A stretch of 64,000 bases of DNA from CAZOKZ01 sp964580585 (GTDB lineage: Bacteria > Sumerlaeota > Sumerlaeia > SLMS01 > JAHLLQ01). Positions 16,454 to 24,559 of the stretch are shown here, one piece after another. The position numbers were made by a program, and so were the translations under genes. Positions within the stretch are counted from its first letter, which is position 1, and every line of letters starts with the position of its first letter. The stretch lies in NCBI GenBank assembly GCA_964580585.1, contig CAZOKZ010000009.1, positions 1 to 64,000 of the forward strand. Reading direction: 5' to 3'. Below the pieces are notes generated by a model. It was not told the origin of the DNA and did not search any database. It saw nothing but the letters and a program-made list of their open reading frames with translations.

Positions 16454-17973
16454 AGCGCGCGCGGGGAACCGAGTTTGTGGCGATGCAGCTCGCCACTGAC
16501 ATGGTGGCGGTGCTGGCTGGGTTGCTAGTGGCGTACTGGTTTCGTTTCCACGCGGGTTTGATTCCACCGTCGGGCGAATGGGATGTGCTGAACTATGTTC
16601 GGGAAGTTCCCTGGGCGACTGGCCTGTGGATGATTGCGCTGCACTTGACGCATAATTATCAAAGCCACCCACAAGTGATCACGTTCAACCGTGCCCGGCG
16701 TTTGTTGATGGGTTCGGGGTTGGCGGTGGCGCTCGTCGTGGCGAAAAACTACTTCATGCGCGATCCGAACTTGGCGCGTTTGATGTACCCGATCATGCTG
16801 GTGACGGTGACAAGCGCCTTGATTGTGGGCCGCGCGATTTTGCAGCGTTTGATCGTGGCGTTCTTCGTCGGCAAGGGACTGCCGCGTGCGCGAGTGTTGA
16901 TCGTGGGTCTGGGTCCGACGACATTCCGCATCGCCGCACGCATTAAAATGCACCCGGAGTACGCGATGGAGCTTGTCGGTTTTGTGAACGGCGACCCGGC
17001 GAAAGTCGGCCGTCGCATTGGCGGTGTGCCGGTTCTGGGAATGATCGAAAACCTGCGGACATTGTTGCGCGAACATCGCGTGCAGGACGTGTTTATCGCC
17101 CAGGGCGATCTGCCCCACGATCAAATCGAGCGTCTGTTCATGGAAAGCGAAATGGAAGGCGCGCGTGTTCAGATTATTCCGACGCTGACCGAAATGTTGC
17201 GTACGACGATTTATTACGATGAATTGGTAGGCGTGCCGCTTTACCGCATTCGCGAAAGTCCGCTTCAGGGCATCAACCTGATTGCGAAACGTGCCATGGA
17301 CGTTGGCGTGTCGCTCACCGGGTTGATGTTGCTTGCACCGATGATGGCGCTGATTGCGTTGCTGGTTAAACGTGCTTCGCCCGGCCCGGTGTTTTATCGG
17401 CAGGAGCGCCTTGGTTTTGACGGGCAGCAGTTCGATATTCTGAAATTTCGCACCATGCCTGTGGGGACGGAGAAGGACGCGCCGGTTTGGGGCGACAGCA
17501 TCGATCCGCGTGCCGGAGGGCTCGGCAATTTTCTGCGTAAATGGAACCTGGATGAATTACCCCAGTTGTGGAACGTGCTGCGTGGCGAAATGAGCCTTGT
17601 GGGTCCGCGTCCCGAGCGACCATTTTATGTAGAAAAATTCCGCGAAGCCATTCCGCATTATATGGCACGTCATAAGGTGCTGACCGGCATGACCGGCTGG
17701 GCGCAAGTGCATGGTCTGCGCGGTAACACGTCCATTGCACAGCGATTGCGTTACGATTTATATTATATCGAAAACTGGTCGCTGTGGTTGGATATTAAAA
17801 TTTTGCTGATGACGTTCTTCCGTCCCTCGCGGCGGATTCGCGTGCGCCATGGCGTGGCAATGTTGGCAGCCAAACGACATTCGTCGGAGGGAACGGAAAA
17901 ACCGTCAGCCGATCACATGGCGAAAAACGTTGCGGAACATCCTTTACACGAGACCCCCAAATATCATGTCTGA
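16444..17973 (+). CDS. Polyprenyl glycosylphosphotransferase (WcaJ/CpsE type)
   Basis: Transfers a sugar-1-phosphate from a nucleotide sugar to undecaprenyl phosphate, the first step of exopolysaccharide or O-antigen assembly. 509 residues: four to five N-terminal membrane segments (about 15-130), a Rossmann-like CoA-binding-type domain (about 140-265), a membrane re-entrant helix (VSLTGLMLLAPMMALIALL) and the catalytic domain with FYRQERLGFDGQQFDILKF, the DELPQLWNVLRGEMSLVGPRP block and LTGMTGWAQVHG. The start at 16444 follows a strong GAGGGGAG site 5 nt upstream and overlaps the preceding gene by 10 nt. It contains one GGGACGGAG motif at 17464. Confidence 0.93.
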   Translation: MLVKRARGTEFVAMQLATDMVAVLAGLLVAYWFRFHAGLIPPSGEWDVLNYVREVPWATGLWMIALHLTHNYQSHPQVITFNRARRLLMGSGLAVALVVAKNYFMRDPNLARLMYPIMLVTVTSALIVGRAILQRLIVAFFVGKGLPRARVLIVGLGPTTFRIAARIKMHPEYAMELVGFVNGDPAKVGRRIGGVPVLGMIENLRTLLREHRVQDVFIAQGDLPHDQIERLFMESEMEGARVQIIPTLTEMLRTTIYYDELVGVPLYRIRESPLQGINLIAKRAMDVGVSLTGLMLLAPMMALIALLVKRASPGPVFYRQERLGFDGQQFDILKFRTMPVGTEKDAPVWGDSIDPRAGGLGNFLRKWNLDELPQLWNVLRGEMSLVGPRPERPFYVEKFREAIPHYMARHKVLTGMTGWAQVHGLRGNTSIAQRLRYDLYYIENWSLWLDIKILLMTFFRPSRRIRVRHGVAMLAAKRHSSEGTEKPSADHMAKNVAEHPLHETPKYHV

Positions 17974-18715
17974 CAATCAACTCCGTCCCCTTCAAAATCG
18001 TTGCGCGTGGGTTACAGGCGCCAGCCGCGGTATTGGACGCGCGATTGCACTGACGCTGGCTTCGGCGGGCGCGCGCGTGGTGCTCGGTGCGCGTAGCGTT
18101 GATCAACTCGACCAAGTCGTCGAATCCATCCGAGCGAACGGCGGAATAGCGCACGGTGTGGAGCTTGATGTCTCGCTGTTGGAAAGTTGCGAAGCGTTCG
18201 CCACGAAGGCGCGCGAGTTTGAAGGTAATCCCGATATCTTAATTAACAATGCGGGAGTTGGAATTTTTCGTCCGATCGATGGTTTTCAACCGGACGAATT
18301 TGAACAACAATTTCGCGTGAATGTTTTCGGTACGTTTTATATGACAAAGCTGGTTATTCCGGCGATGAAGGACAACGGGTTCGGTCACGTTATTAATATT
18401 TCATCGCTTGCGGGTGAAAACGACGGCTACATGGGTACGGGATACTTTGCATCGAAGCACGCTGTGCATGGTTTTACGAAGTCGTTGTTCCAAGACGTGC
18501 GCAAGTTCGGTATTAAAGTTACATTGGTTTGTCCCGGTTCCGTTGACACGCGGTTTCATTACGATTCGCACCCTGGCAGCCACCTGAAAGACCAAAGCTG
18601 GATGGTCATGCCGCAGGACGTGGCCGATTCGGTGCTGCATGTGCTGTCGCTGCCTAAACAAGCGCTCGTCAGCAAAATCGACGTCCGCCCGACGGTCCTG
18701 CCGCAGAAAACGTAG
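17966..18715 (+). CDS. Short-chain dehydrogenase/reductase (SDR)
   Basis: 249-residue classical SDR. NAD(P)-binding motif TGASRGIG near residue 18, NNAG near 92, catalytic Ser in INISSLAG and the YxxxK pair in YFASK. Arg after TGAS and the ARS segment favour NADP, which is inference. The start ATG lies 8 nt before the stop of the glycosylphosphotransferase gene, so translation is likely coupled and the enzyme may modify a sugar or lipid of the same pathway. Substrate cannot be told from sequence. Confidence 0.88.
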   Translation: MSDNQLRPLQNRCAWVTGASRGIGRAIALTLASAGARVVLGARSVDQLDQVVESIRANGGIAHGVELDVSLLESCEAFATKAREFEGNPDILINNAGVGIFRPIDGFQPDEFEQQFRVNVFGTFYMTKLVIPAMKDNGFGHVINISSLAGENDGYMGTGYFASKHAVHGFTKSLFQDVRKFGIKVTLVCPGSVDTRFHYDSHPGSHLKDQSWMVMPQDVADSVLHVLSLPKQALVSKIDVRPTVLPQKT

Positions 18716-18726
18716 GACAAAAGCAA

Positions 18727-18880
18727 ACCACGAAGACACAAAGGCACGAAGATTCACAAAGAAAAACATGATTTATCAAGTTGGCTGGCAAGTATATTTT
18801 TAGATTTTATTCACCATTTTTTTAATTCATTTTGCTTTTCTTCGTGTTTCTTTGTGTCTTCGTGCCTTCGTGGTTGGTTA
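18727..18880. repeat. Inverted pair of CACGAAG-type dispersed repeats
   Basis: The 189-nt gap after the SDR gene contains two copies, in opposite orientation, of a repeat built from units like CCACGAAGGCACGAAGACA (left arm 18727-18767, right arm about 18838-18880). The arms could pair over about 40 bp with mismatches around an AT-rich centre. A related pair occurs at 47550-47700. Units of this kind are scattered between genes in many bacterial genomes; origin is not settled. Confidence 0.75.
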
Positions 18881-18904
18881 AATTCCTGATCTGTTCCAAC
18901 GCTC

Positions 18905-20068
18905 ATGTCTGATCTCCTCGGTCTTTATTTTCACGTTCCGTTTTGCAAGCATGCTTGCCCGTATTGCGATTTTTACAAGATGGAATTGCGCGAACGGCCC
19001 GCGCGTGAACGGTTGGAATATCCAAAATACCTGGCGAACGAACACGCGTTGATGCTTGCGGCGACTCCGTCCCTCGCAACTCGACCATTGGAGTCGATCT
19101 ACTTTGGCGGCGGCACGCCAAGCGTTCTTTCCCCCAACGGTGTGGTTGAATTAATTGCGGCGATTCGCGCACGTCATGCGATGGGGACGGAGATTGAAGT
19201 AACGCTCGAAGCGAACCCGGAAAATTTAACGCCCGGACGATGTGATGCATGGCGAGCGGCGGGAATCAATCGCCTATCGATAGGAGTACAATCGTTTGTC
19301 GAACGCGATTTGCAACGGCTCGAACGCTTGCATCATGCGCCCACGATTCACAGAGCGGTTGAAAACGCGCGCGTGGCGAGGTTTGAGAACATTAGTATTG
19401 ATTTGATGTTTGGGCTGCCGGGGCAAACGCTCGATGAATGGAAATATAATTTACAGCAAGCCGTCGCGCTCCGTCCACAGCATCTATCATTTTATGGTTT
19501 GACGATTCACGAGCACACACCGTTTCAAACGGACTTTGATGCGGGACGTTTGAAGTTGCCGGACGAAGACACGCAGGCGGAAATGTACCTTTGGGGGACG
19601 GAGTATTTGCAGCGCGAAGGTTTCGAGCATTATGAAATTAGTAACTTCGCGCGGGAGGATTTTCGGAGCGTGCACAATCAACGTTATTGGCGTGGGGACG
19701 ATGTGATCGGATTCGGTCCCGGCGCGCACAGTTCGCACGGAAAGTGGCGATGGCAAAATGCGGAAAATCTGGATGCGTGGCGCGCAGCGGTGAGGGACGG
19801 AAAGCTGCCACGCACGGTGCCGGAAGAATTGTCGTTCGACGCGTGGAAAGATGAACTCTTGTTCCGTCGATTGCGTACGCGCGAAGGTTTCTCGCGCGAT
19901 GAACAAACACCGGAAACACGTTTATTTTTCAAATGGCTGGATTCACCCTCTGGAAACCGTGCTGCACAAGAAGGTTGGATCGAAGAATCGAACGGCCGCG
20001 CCCGCTTCACCGCCGAAGGATGGCTGCGATCGGATGGGTTGCTGCTGGCAATGGTGGATTATGGTTGA
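18905..20068 (+). CDS. hemW: Radical SAM heme chaperone HemW
   Basis: HemW (formerly HemN-like oxidase) binds heme and a [4Fe-4S] cluster and delivers heme to acceptor proteins; it lacks coproporphyrinogen oxidase activity. The 387-residue protein has the cluster motif CKHACPYCDF in HVPFCKHACPYCDF, then YFGGGTPS, LEANPENL, RLSIGVQSF, DLMFGLPGQT and the FEHYEISNFA block with VHNQRYWRG, all in family order. Three GGGACGGAG motifs and one GGGACGGAA (19794) fall inside it. Identification is secure. Confidence 0.93.
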   Translation: MSDLLGLYFHVPFCKHACPYCDFYKMELRERPARERLEYPKYLANEHALMLAATPSLATRPLESIYFGGGTPSVLSPNGVVELIAAIRARHAMGTEIEVTLEANPENLTPGRCDAWRAAGINRLSIGVQSFVERDLQRLERLHHAPTIHRAVENARVARFENISIDLMFGLPGQTLDEWKYNLQQAVALRPQHLSFYGLTIHEHTPFQTDFDAGRLKLPDEDTQAEMYLWGTEYLQREGFEHYEISNFAREDFRSVHNQRYWRGDDVIGFGPGAHSSHGKWRWQNAENLDAWRAAVRDGKLPRTVPEELSFDAWKDELLFRRLRTREGFSRDEQTPETRLFFKWLDSPSGNRAAQEGWIEESNGRARFTAEGWLRSDGLLLAMVDYG

Positions 20069-20136
20069 TTAATTTCGCTATTCAAGTCTATATCTGCTGA
20101 AGATTATTAAACTAAGTGATTATTGAGAGTAGTGAA

Positions 20137-21141
20137 ATGAAAAATCCATACAGAGTCTATTTCATTTTAGTAGTGTGCGTATTTTCGCTGTTTCAATATG
20201 GACGCGCCGAAACATCTTCTGAAACCGAGGCGCTAGATGCGGGAACAAAGATATTTATCAAACTCTTTCGAGAAATCTCGCCTCGCATTTCCGAAGCAAA
20301 ACAGCATCCAGAAGATTTTCCCGACTGGGCAGTTTCCTGTTCCGGGCATTTTATTACTGAGTCTGGAAAATATGAAATAGTTATTACACCAGATGGCGAG
20401 TTTGTTTATGCGTTTCGTTCCAGTGGGTATATATATCGAATAATATATGGGAACATCGTTGAAGGAAATAGACAGCGTATTCGGGTAAATTTCAATTCTT
20501 CAATCGATCATGAAAGCGAACCGTATTTGTCTGAAAGCTACTGTTTTGTTTACTGGGACGACTTTACGTACCTCATTCCTGAAAATATGATGATAGATTT
20601 TTGCCAAGAGGTGAACAATGGAGATATTAGAATTAACACTTATAACAAGTATGCTATTCTAAACATTTTTGGTTGGTGTGGTACGCACCCATGGACAGGA
20701 AAAGGCGATATTACTGTACCGGACGAATACAAACAATTTATGCTAAATAAGATACTCTATGCCAAGATAACAAAAGTCGATGAGCTCATAGAATCAACCG
20801 AAGGTGTAGAAGCTGACAAATACCATCAGGGAATTTTGACAATTGGGAAGGGAAAAAAACACGGCGTATTTGTTGGCCTCAGGTTTTATTCAAAGCCTGG
20901 TGGGATGTTGCCAATTCTATTCGAGGTCACTGAAGTGAGTGAAAAGTCCTGCAAAGCTAAATTCCGCTATAAGGCTCATTCAAATCCATATGCTTTAGAA
21001 AAGATGACTCCTCGTCGTGGAACCGAAGTGAATACTTATTATTGGCATATATTTAAACCAACTCCCACTCCAATCTCACTGCAACACGACCAATTCTCCC
21101 AAACCCGGCAGCGTTACCTCTTTGACGCTCCAGGTGTTTGA
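20137..21141 (+). CDS. AT-rich secreted protein, unknown, with 3' end overlapping the convergent gene
   Basis: About 334 residues. A signal peptide is clear (YFILVVCVFSLFQYGRAE), so the protein is exported. The rest is beta-rich, has Cys pairs, and matches no family I can name; the segment GILTIGKGKKHGVFVGLRFY looks like a small beta-barrel seen in some secreted proteins. The gene is far more AT-rich than neighbours. Its final 22 or so codons lie in the GC-rich antisense of the metallophosphoesterase gene, which suggests that the original stop was lost and the frame reads into the neighbour. The Met at 20137 is chosen because it directly precedes the signal peptide. Confidence 0.55.
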   Translation: MKNPYRVYFILVVCVFSLFQYGRAETSSETEALDAGTKIFIKLFREISPRISEAKQHPEDFPDWAVSCSGHFITESGKYEIVITPDGEFVYAFRSSGYIYRIIYGNIVEGNRQRIRVNFNSSIDHESEPYLSESYCFVYWDDFTYLIPENMMIDFCQEVNNGDIRINTYNKYAILNIFGWCGTHPWTGKGDITVPDEYKQFMLNKILYAKITKVDELIESTEGVEADKYHQGILTIGKGKKHGVFVGLRFYSKPGGMLPILFEVTEVSEKSCKAKFRYKAHSNPYALEKMTPRRGTEVNTYYWHIFKPTPTPISLQHDQFSQTRQRYLFDAPGV

Positions 21142-21987
21142 CGCCACGTCGCACGTGTGCACTCGAACGGCGGTGGTTTCATTTTCGCGCAGCAGTTGCA
21201 AAAATCCCAAGTCCGGTTCCGGCGCTTTACGACGCATCAGCGGTGCGCCAGCGTTCAGGTAGGTCAGGTTCGGCGCCGTCGGGCTGCCGTACGCCCAGCG
21301 ATAATGATGGTGTCCATGCAGATAAAACACGCGCACGCCCAGTCCGCCGAGAAATTCCACGAGCCGATCGCCTCCGCGCAATTGCGGACCACGATCATGG
21401 TGCGGACCGTTCGCGGGCTCTTCGGGCGGAAAGTGGCACAACACCCAGACTTCGCGAATCTCATGGGCATGCGCGTTGCGCCACTTGGTGAGCGCTTCCA
21501 TCGTTTCGTCGGTCAAACGCCCGAAGCAGCTCATGCCGTTTGACGTCGTTGGGTCGATGCCGAGCACCCACAATCCGTCGGCGATTTTTTCGGCGTAAGG
21601 CCACCGTTCTTTTGATGCCCAATCGTCCAGAAAACGATCACACGTTTTTTCGCGCAAATCGCGGCGCGTGTAGCGGTCGTGATTGCCGGGCACGGCGCGA
21701 ATGCGTCCGGGCATTTTGGCGTCGAGAGGTGCGATGATTTGGCGGGCTTCGCGAAATTCCGATTCGAGCGACGTGGTGGTGAAGTCGCCGCTGAAAAGCG
21801 CCCAGTCGGGTTCGAGCGCGACGAGGCGATCGACAAGCAGCGGCGCGCGATCTTTGCGAAATGCGCGCGCGCGGCGTAATGCCAGGTTGCCGACACCCAA
21901 CAGACGTTTGCCCGCCAGCGTCAGCGGATTGCGCGGAAACTGCCAGAAGTGCCAATCGCCCACATGGACGGCGTTCACGGATTGCAT
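21076..21987 (-). CDS. Calcineurin-like metallophosphoesterase
   Basis: About 303 residues. The di-metal phosphoesterase motifs occur in order: VGDWHFW (DxH), FSGDFTTT (GD), VPGNHDRY (GNHD), a single His in VLCHFPPEE and GHHHYRW. Members hydrolyse phosphodiesters or phosphomonoesters. The start is uncertain: the frame is open to 22200, but the Met at 21987 sits just before the conserved beta strand; 22080 is the alternative. It overlaps the convergent secreted-protein gene by 66 nt at its 3' end. Substrate unknown. Confidence 0.85.
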   Translation of the reverse strand: MQSVNAVHVGDWHFWQFPRNPLTLAGKRLLGVGNLALRRARAFRKDRAPLLVDRLVALEPDWALFSGDFTTTSLESEFREARQIIAPLDAKMPGRIRAVPGNHDRYTRRDLREKTCDRFLDDWASKERWPYAEKIADGLWVLGIDPTTSNGMSCFGRLTDETMEALTKWRNAHAHEIREVWVLCHFPPEEPANGPHHDRGPQLRGGDRLVEFLGGLGVRVFYLHGHHHYRWAYGSPTAPNLTYLNAGAPLMRRKAPEPDLGFLQLLRENETTAVRVHTCDVASNTWSVKEVTLPGLGELVVLQ

Positions 21988-22206
21988 TTGCCGGTATGCT
22001 TTCTGGAGGAGTCGATCAACGTGCTCGACAGGTTGTTCGCACCATGCAGATGCGGGCAATGCGGAATTCGGGGGCAACATGGGTTCGGGCTTGAACGTGG
22101 GCGAGCACCTATGGCACGAATCCGGCAAGGAATATTGCGAGAGCTTGTAACTGGCTGCTCCCGATTGCCGCTCGCAAGCCCATTTTGCCCCAAGGAACAA
22201 TTCACG

Positions 22207-22626
22207 ATGATGTATGACCCCGTCATGGTCCAGCCGATGCGCGACGAAGTGCTCGAAATCGGCTTTCAGGAGTTGAAAACCACCGCAGACGTCGATGCTG
22301 AACTGAAAGATCAGAGCGGTACGGCCCTGATCTTTGTTAATTCGGTGTGCGGTTGTGCTGCCGGTGGGGCGCGTCCTGCCCTGCGTATGGCGTTGGCCAA
22401 CGTGTCGAAAAAACCCACGAAACTGCTAACGGTGTTTGCGGGTATGGAAGCCGAAGCCGCCAATCGCACGCGCAGTTATTTCGTCGGTTATCCGCCCAGC
22501 TCGCCGATGATCGCGTTGATGAAGGATGGCGATGTGGTGCATATGATTGAACGCCATCATATCGAGGGCAACATGCCCGAGACGATTGCACGCAGCATTG
22601 CGGCAGCGATCGAGGAATTCTGCTGA
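22207..22626 (+). CDS. Bacilliredoxin (BrxA/BrxB, DUF1094) family protein
   Basis: 139 residues. Bacilliredoxins are thioredoxin-fold proteins that remove bacillithiol from oxidised protein Cys. The N-terminus MMYDPVMVQPMRDEV, the CxC active site in NSVCGCAAGGARP, and the later segment YPPSSPMIALMKDG match the family closely. The start is the ATG at 22207 with AAGGA about 10 nt upstream. A strong terminator follows. Whether this organism makes bacillithiol cannot be judged here. Confidence 0.9.
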   Translation: MMYDPVMVQPMRDEVLEIGFQELKTTADVDAELKDQSGTALIFVNSVCGCAAGGARPALRMALANVSKKPTKLLTVFAGMEAEAANRTRSYFVGYPPSSPMIALMKDGDVVHMIERHHIEGNMPETIARSIAAAIEEFC

Positions 22627-22662
22627 TCGGATCGAAAAAGTCTTCTCCCCTCCGACCCATGT

Positions 22663-22705
22663 CCCGCCTGCCGTTTCCACACACGGTGGGCGGGGCGCTT
22701 TTTTT
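22663..22705 (+). terminator. Rho-independent terminator after the bacilliredoxin gene
   Basis: Arms 22663-22674 and 22683-22694 (CCCGCCTGCCGT and its near complement, one G-U pair) form a 12-bp GC-rich stem with an 8-nt loop, followed by seven T at 22699-22705. Confidence 0.85.
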
Positions 22706-22761
22706 CCCTTTGCAGACGGCGGGTTTTTTTGCCGTTTTTCGGCGGGGAAAGCGAGGTGCTT

Positions 22762-23349
22762 ATGCGTAAAGTTTGTTTATGCTTTGTCTTGCTTTTGACG
22801 TTCGTCGGGTTGACGGGTTGTGCCTCGACGCGCATCACCACCACGCCACGCACTGCTGTCGAGCAGGCTTTACTGACGCGCTCGGCTGCCGATGCGGTGG
22901 ATACGTTGGATTCCATCGATTTGGAAAATGAGGCGTTTGCGCTCAAGCTCGAGGCGTTCAATCCGCTGGAGAAGGAATATTACCAGGCAGCGCTGACCGA
23001 GTTTTTGCTTTCTTCGAATGGCCGCATGGCGAGTCCGGAAGAAGCCGATATCATTGTGGTGCCGCGTTCGGCATTTGCAGCGATTGACGACTCGAAATTT
23101 TTGATCGGAATTCCGTCGATTCAGTTCCCGGTACCTGGAACCGCTCAGGCAATGACGCTGCCCGATTTATCCTTGTTCAAACGTGAATCTCAAATTGGCC
23201 GTGCGCATCTCGAGCTGTTTGGATACCGGCGCCAGGACGGGGCGCTGGCGTTCACTTCGCGAGCGTGGCCTGCGGAGCGAACCTACACGCGATGGACTTT
23301 GTTGCTGGTCATGAATTTCCGCAGCACCAATCTGGGCGAGCCGTTTTGA
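22762..23349 (+). CDS. Small lipoprotein, unknown (possibly DUF6655-like)
   Basis: 195 residues. A type II signal peptide ends in LTGC (Cys near residue 20), so the protein is lipid-anchored. Next come STRITTTPRTAVEQALL and a beta-rich domain with the segment GIPSIQFPVPG. The TTTPRTAxEQ block resembles a lipoprotein family common in Planctomycetes and relatives; that link is from memory and tentative. The ATG at 22762 has GAGG upstream. It ends 17 nt from the convergent redoxin-like gene. Confidence 0.7.
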   Translation: MRKVCLCFVLLLTFVGLTGCASTRITTTPRTAVEQALLTRSAADAVDTLDSIDLENEAFALKLEAFNPLEKEYYQAALTEFLLSSNGRMASPEEADIIVVPRSAFAAIDDSKFLIGIPSIQFPVPGTAQAMTLPDLSLFKRESQIGRAHLELFGYRRQDGALAFTSRAWPAERTYTRWTLLLVMNFRSTNLGEPF

Positions 23350-23366
23350 GACGTTAGCTCGTCCCC

Positions 23367-24278
23367 TCACCAAAGTGGCATTTTTTCCTGTTCGTCCAAA
23401 TCCTGCGCGATGACTTTGGCTTTGGGGAGCGAAGGAGCTGGGGCAGCGGAGGTATTTTTCTTCAGTGGCGTGGGTTTGACGAGCGGTTTTACTGGCTTGA
23501 GATTCAAGTACTGGTCTTCGATCACGCCGTTCATATCGATGCCGTAAATGGCTGGAACCGGCAAGCTGTTCAATCCAGGTTGGTAGTACGAACTCCAACC
23601 CGCTTGGATGTCGATTATTTCGCGGATCGTGCGTTTCAGATCGTATTTCACCCCATACAGTTCCGCCACAGCGTTATCGGGATCGCTTAAAATTTCGTAT
23701 TCCAGTTTCAGGAGGTCTTTCGTTTCGGTGTTTTTTGCCGCGTTTTGCGGAGAGATACCGAGGACGATGCATCCCTTCTGTCTGTAGGAGTCCAAATCCT
23801 CCTGAACCGAAGCGAGTAATTTTCGGCTGGCTTCGTCCCACATGCCAGGGAACCAGACCAGGATGACCGATCCCTGCTGGAGCACTTGCGACAGAGTAAC
23901 CGTGTCGCCAGTGGGATTCTTCAGGGAGAAATCCTGGGCATGATCGCCTTTTTTCAACGCGATGGCGGCAATATCGACTCCACTCAACGCCTCAGTAATA
24001 TCCCAATCGACATTCGGAAACTCGGGAGCGTCGTCTTTTGGGGTTTCGGGAACTTTTGCCACGACTAATTCCTCACTCACAATGGTGGGACGCATGGGAG
24101 TTGGGGTGGGTTTTTCGTAGCTGATTTTCTCGCTGCTCGACTCTTCGTAAACTACTGTTTGCGAAGGAGTTGATGCCACGCGTTCTGAACAACCACCAAC
24201 CGAGGCCCCCATGATTCCAATGGGTAAACTACGACGCAGCCAAGTTTTCAATTTCACTTTTGTTGCGGCCGGCATCAT
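23367..24278 (-). CDS. Peroxiredoxin-like lipoprotein without peroxidatic Cys
   Basis: 303 residues. The N-terminus is a lipoprotein signal with ASVGGC. After a Pro/Glu/Thr-rich linker (about 35-115) an AhpC/TSA-like domain follows: DHAQDFSLKNPTGDTVTL, then VILVWFPGMWDEASRK, then a redox-type beta strand CIVLGISP. In active members the position after FPG-x-W-x-x-x is the peroxidatic Cys; here it is Ser. The only other Cys is in CIVLGIS. The protein is therefore probably not a peroxidase but may retain the fold as a binding or structural protein. Strong Shine-Dalgarno AAGGAT before the ATG. Confidence 0.75.
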   Translation of the reverse strand: MMPAATKVKLKTWLRRSLPIGIMGASVGGCSERVASTPSQTVVYEESSSEKISYEKPTPTPMRPTIVSEELVVAKVPETPKDDAPEFPNVDWDITEALSGVDIAAIALKKGDHAQDFSLKNPTGDTVTLSQVLQQGSVILVWFPGMWDEASRKLLASVQEDLDSYRQKGCIVLGISPQNAAKNTETKDLLKLEYEILSDPDNAVAELYGVKYDLKRTIREIIDIQAGWSSYYQPGLNSLPVPAIYGIDMNGVIEDQYLNLKPVKPLVKPTPLKKNTSAAPAPSLPKAKVIAQDLDEQEKMPLW

Positions 24279-24559
24279 GGGAAATATCCTTTCAGAGCTA
24301 GACGGATTGTATCAAGAGAAACGCCTCTTTCAGGCGCGATTCCGGGGCGAAAGTGTAGAATCGCCAGGAATCTGGGGGCGCTTACTGCCTTACCCGGTCG
24401 CGCGGCTTCGTCAATGATAAAGCTTGCGGTTTGACGTTGCGAAGAACCTTGTCAATAAAATGATAATTGCAAATGCAAGTCGGAATTCAAGCTGGGTGCT
24501 TGAAAAATATAGGCCTACCCTTAGAGGTAGCGAGTGAGAGGCTTTTATAAACGAAATGC

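Noticed and set aside
21988..22200. N-terminal extension of the metallophosphoesterase frame
   Set aside because: Low similarity to the family and no ribosome site; the conserved first strand begins after the Met at 21987. The 22080 start cannot be fully excluded.
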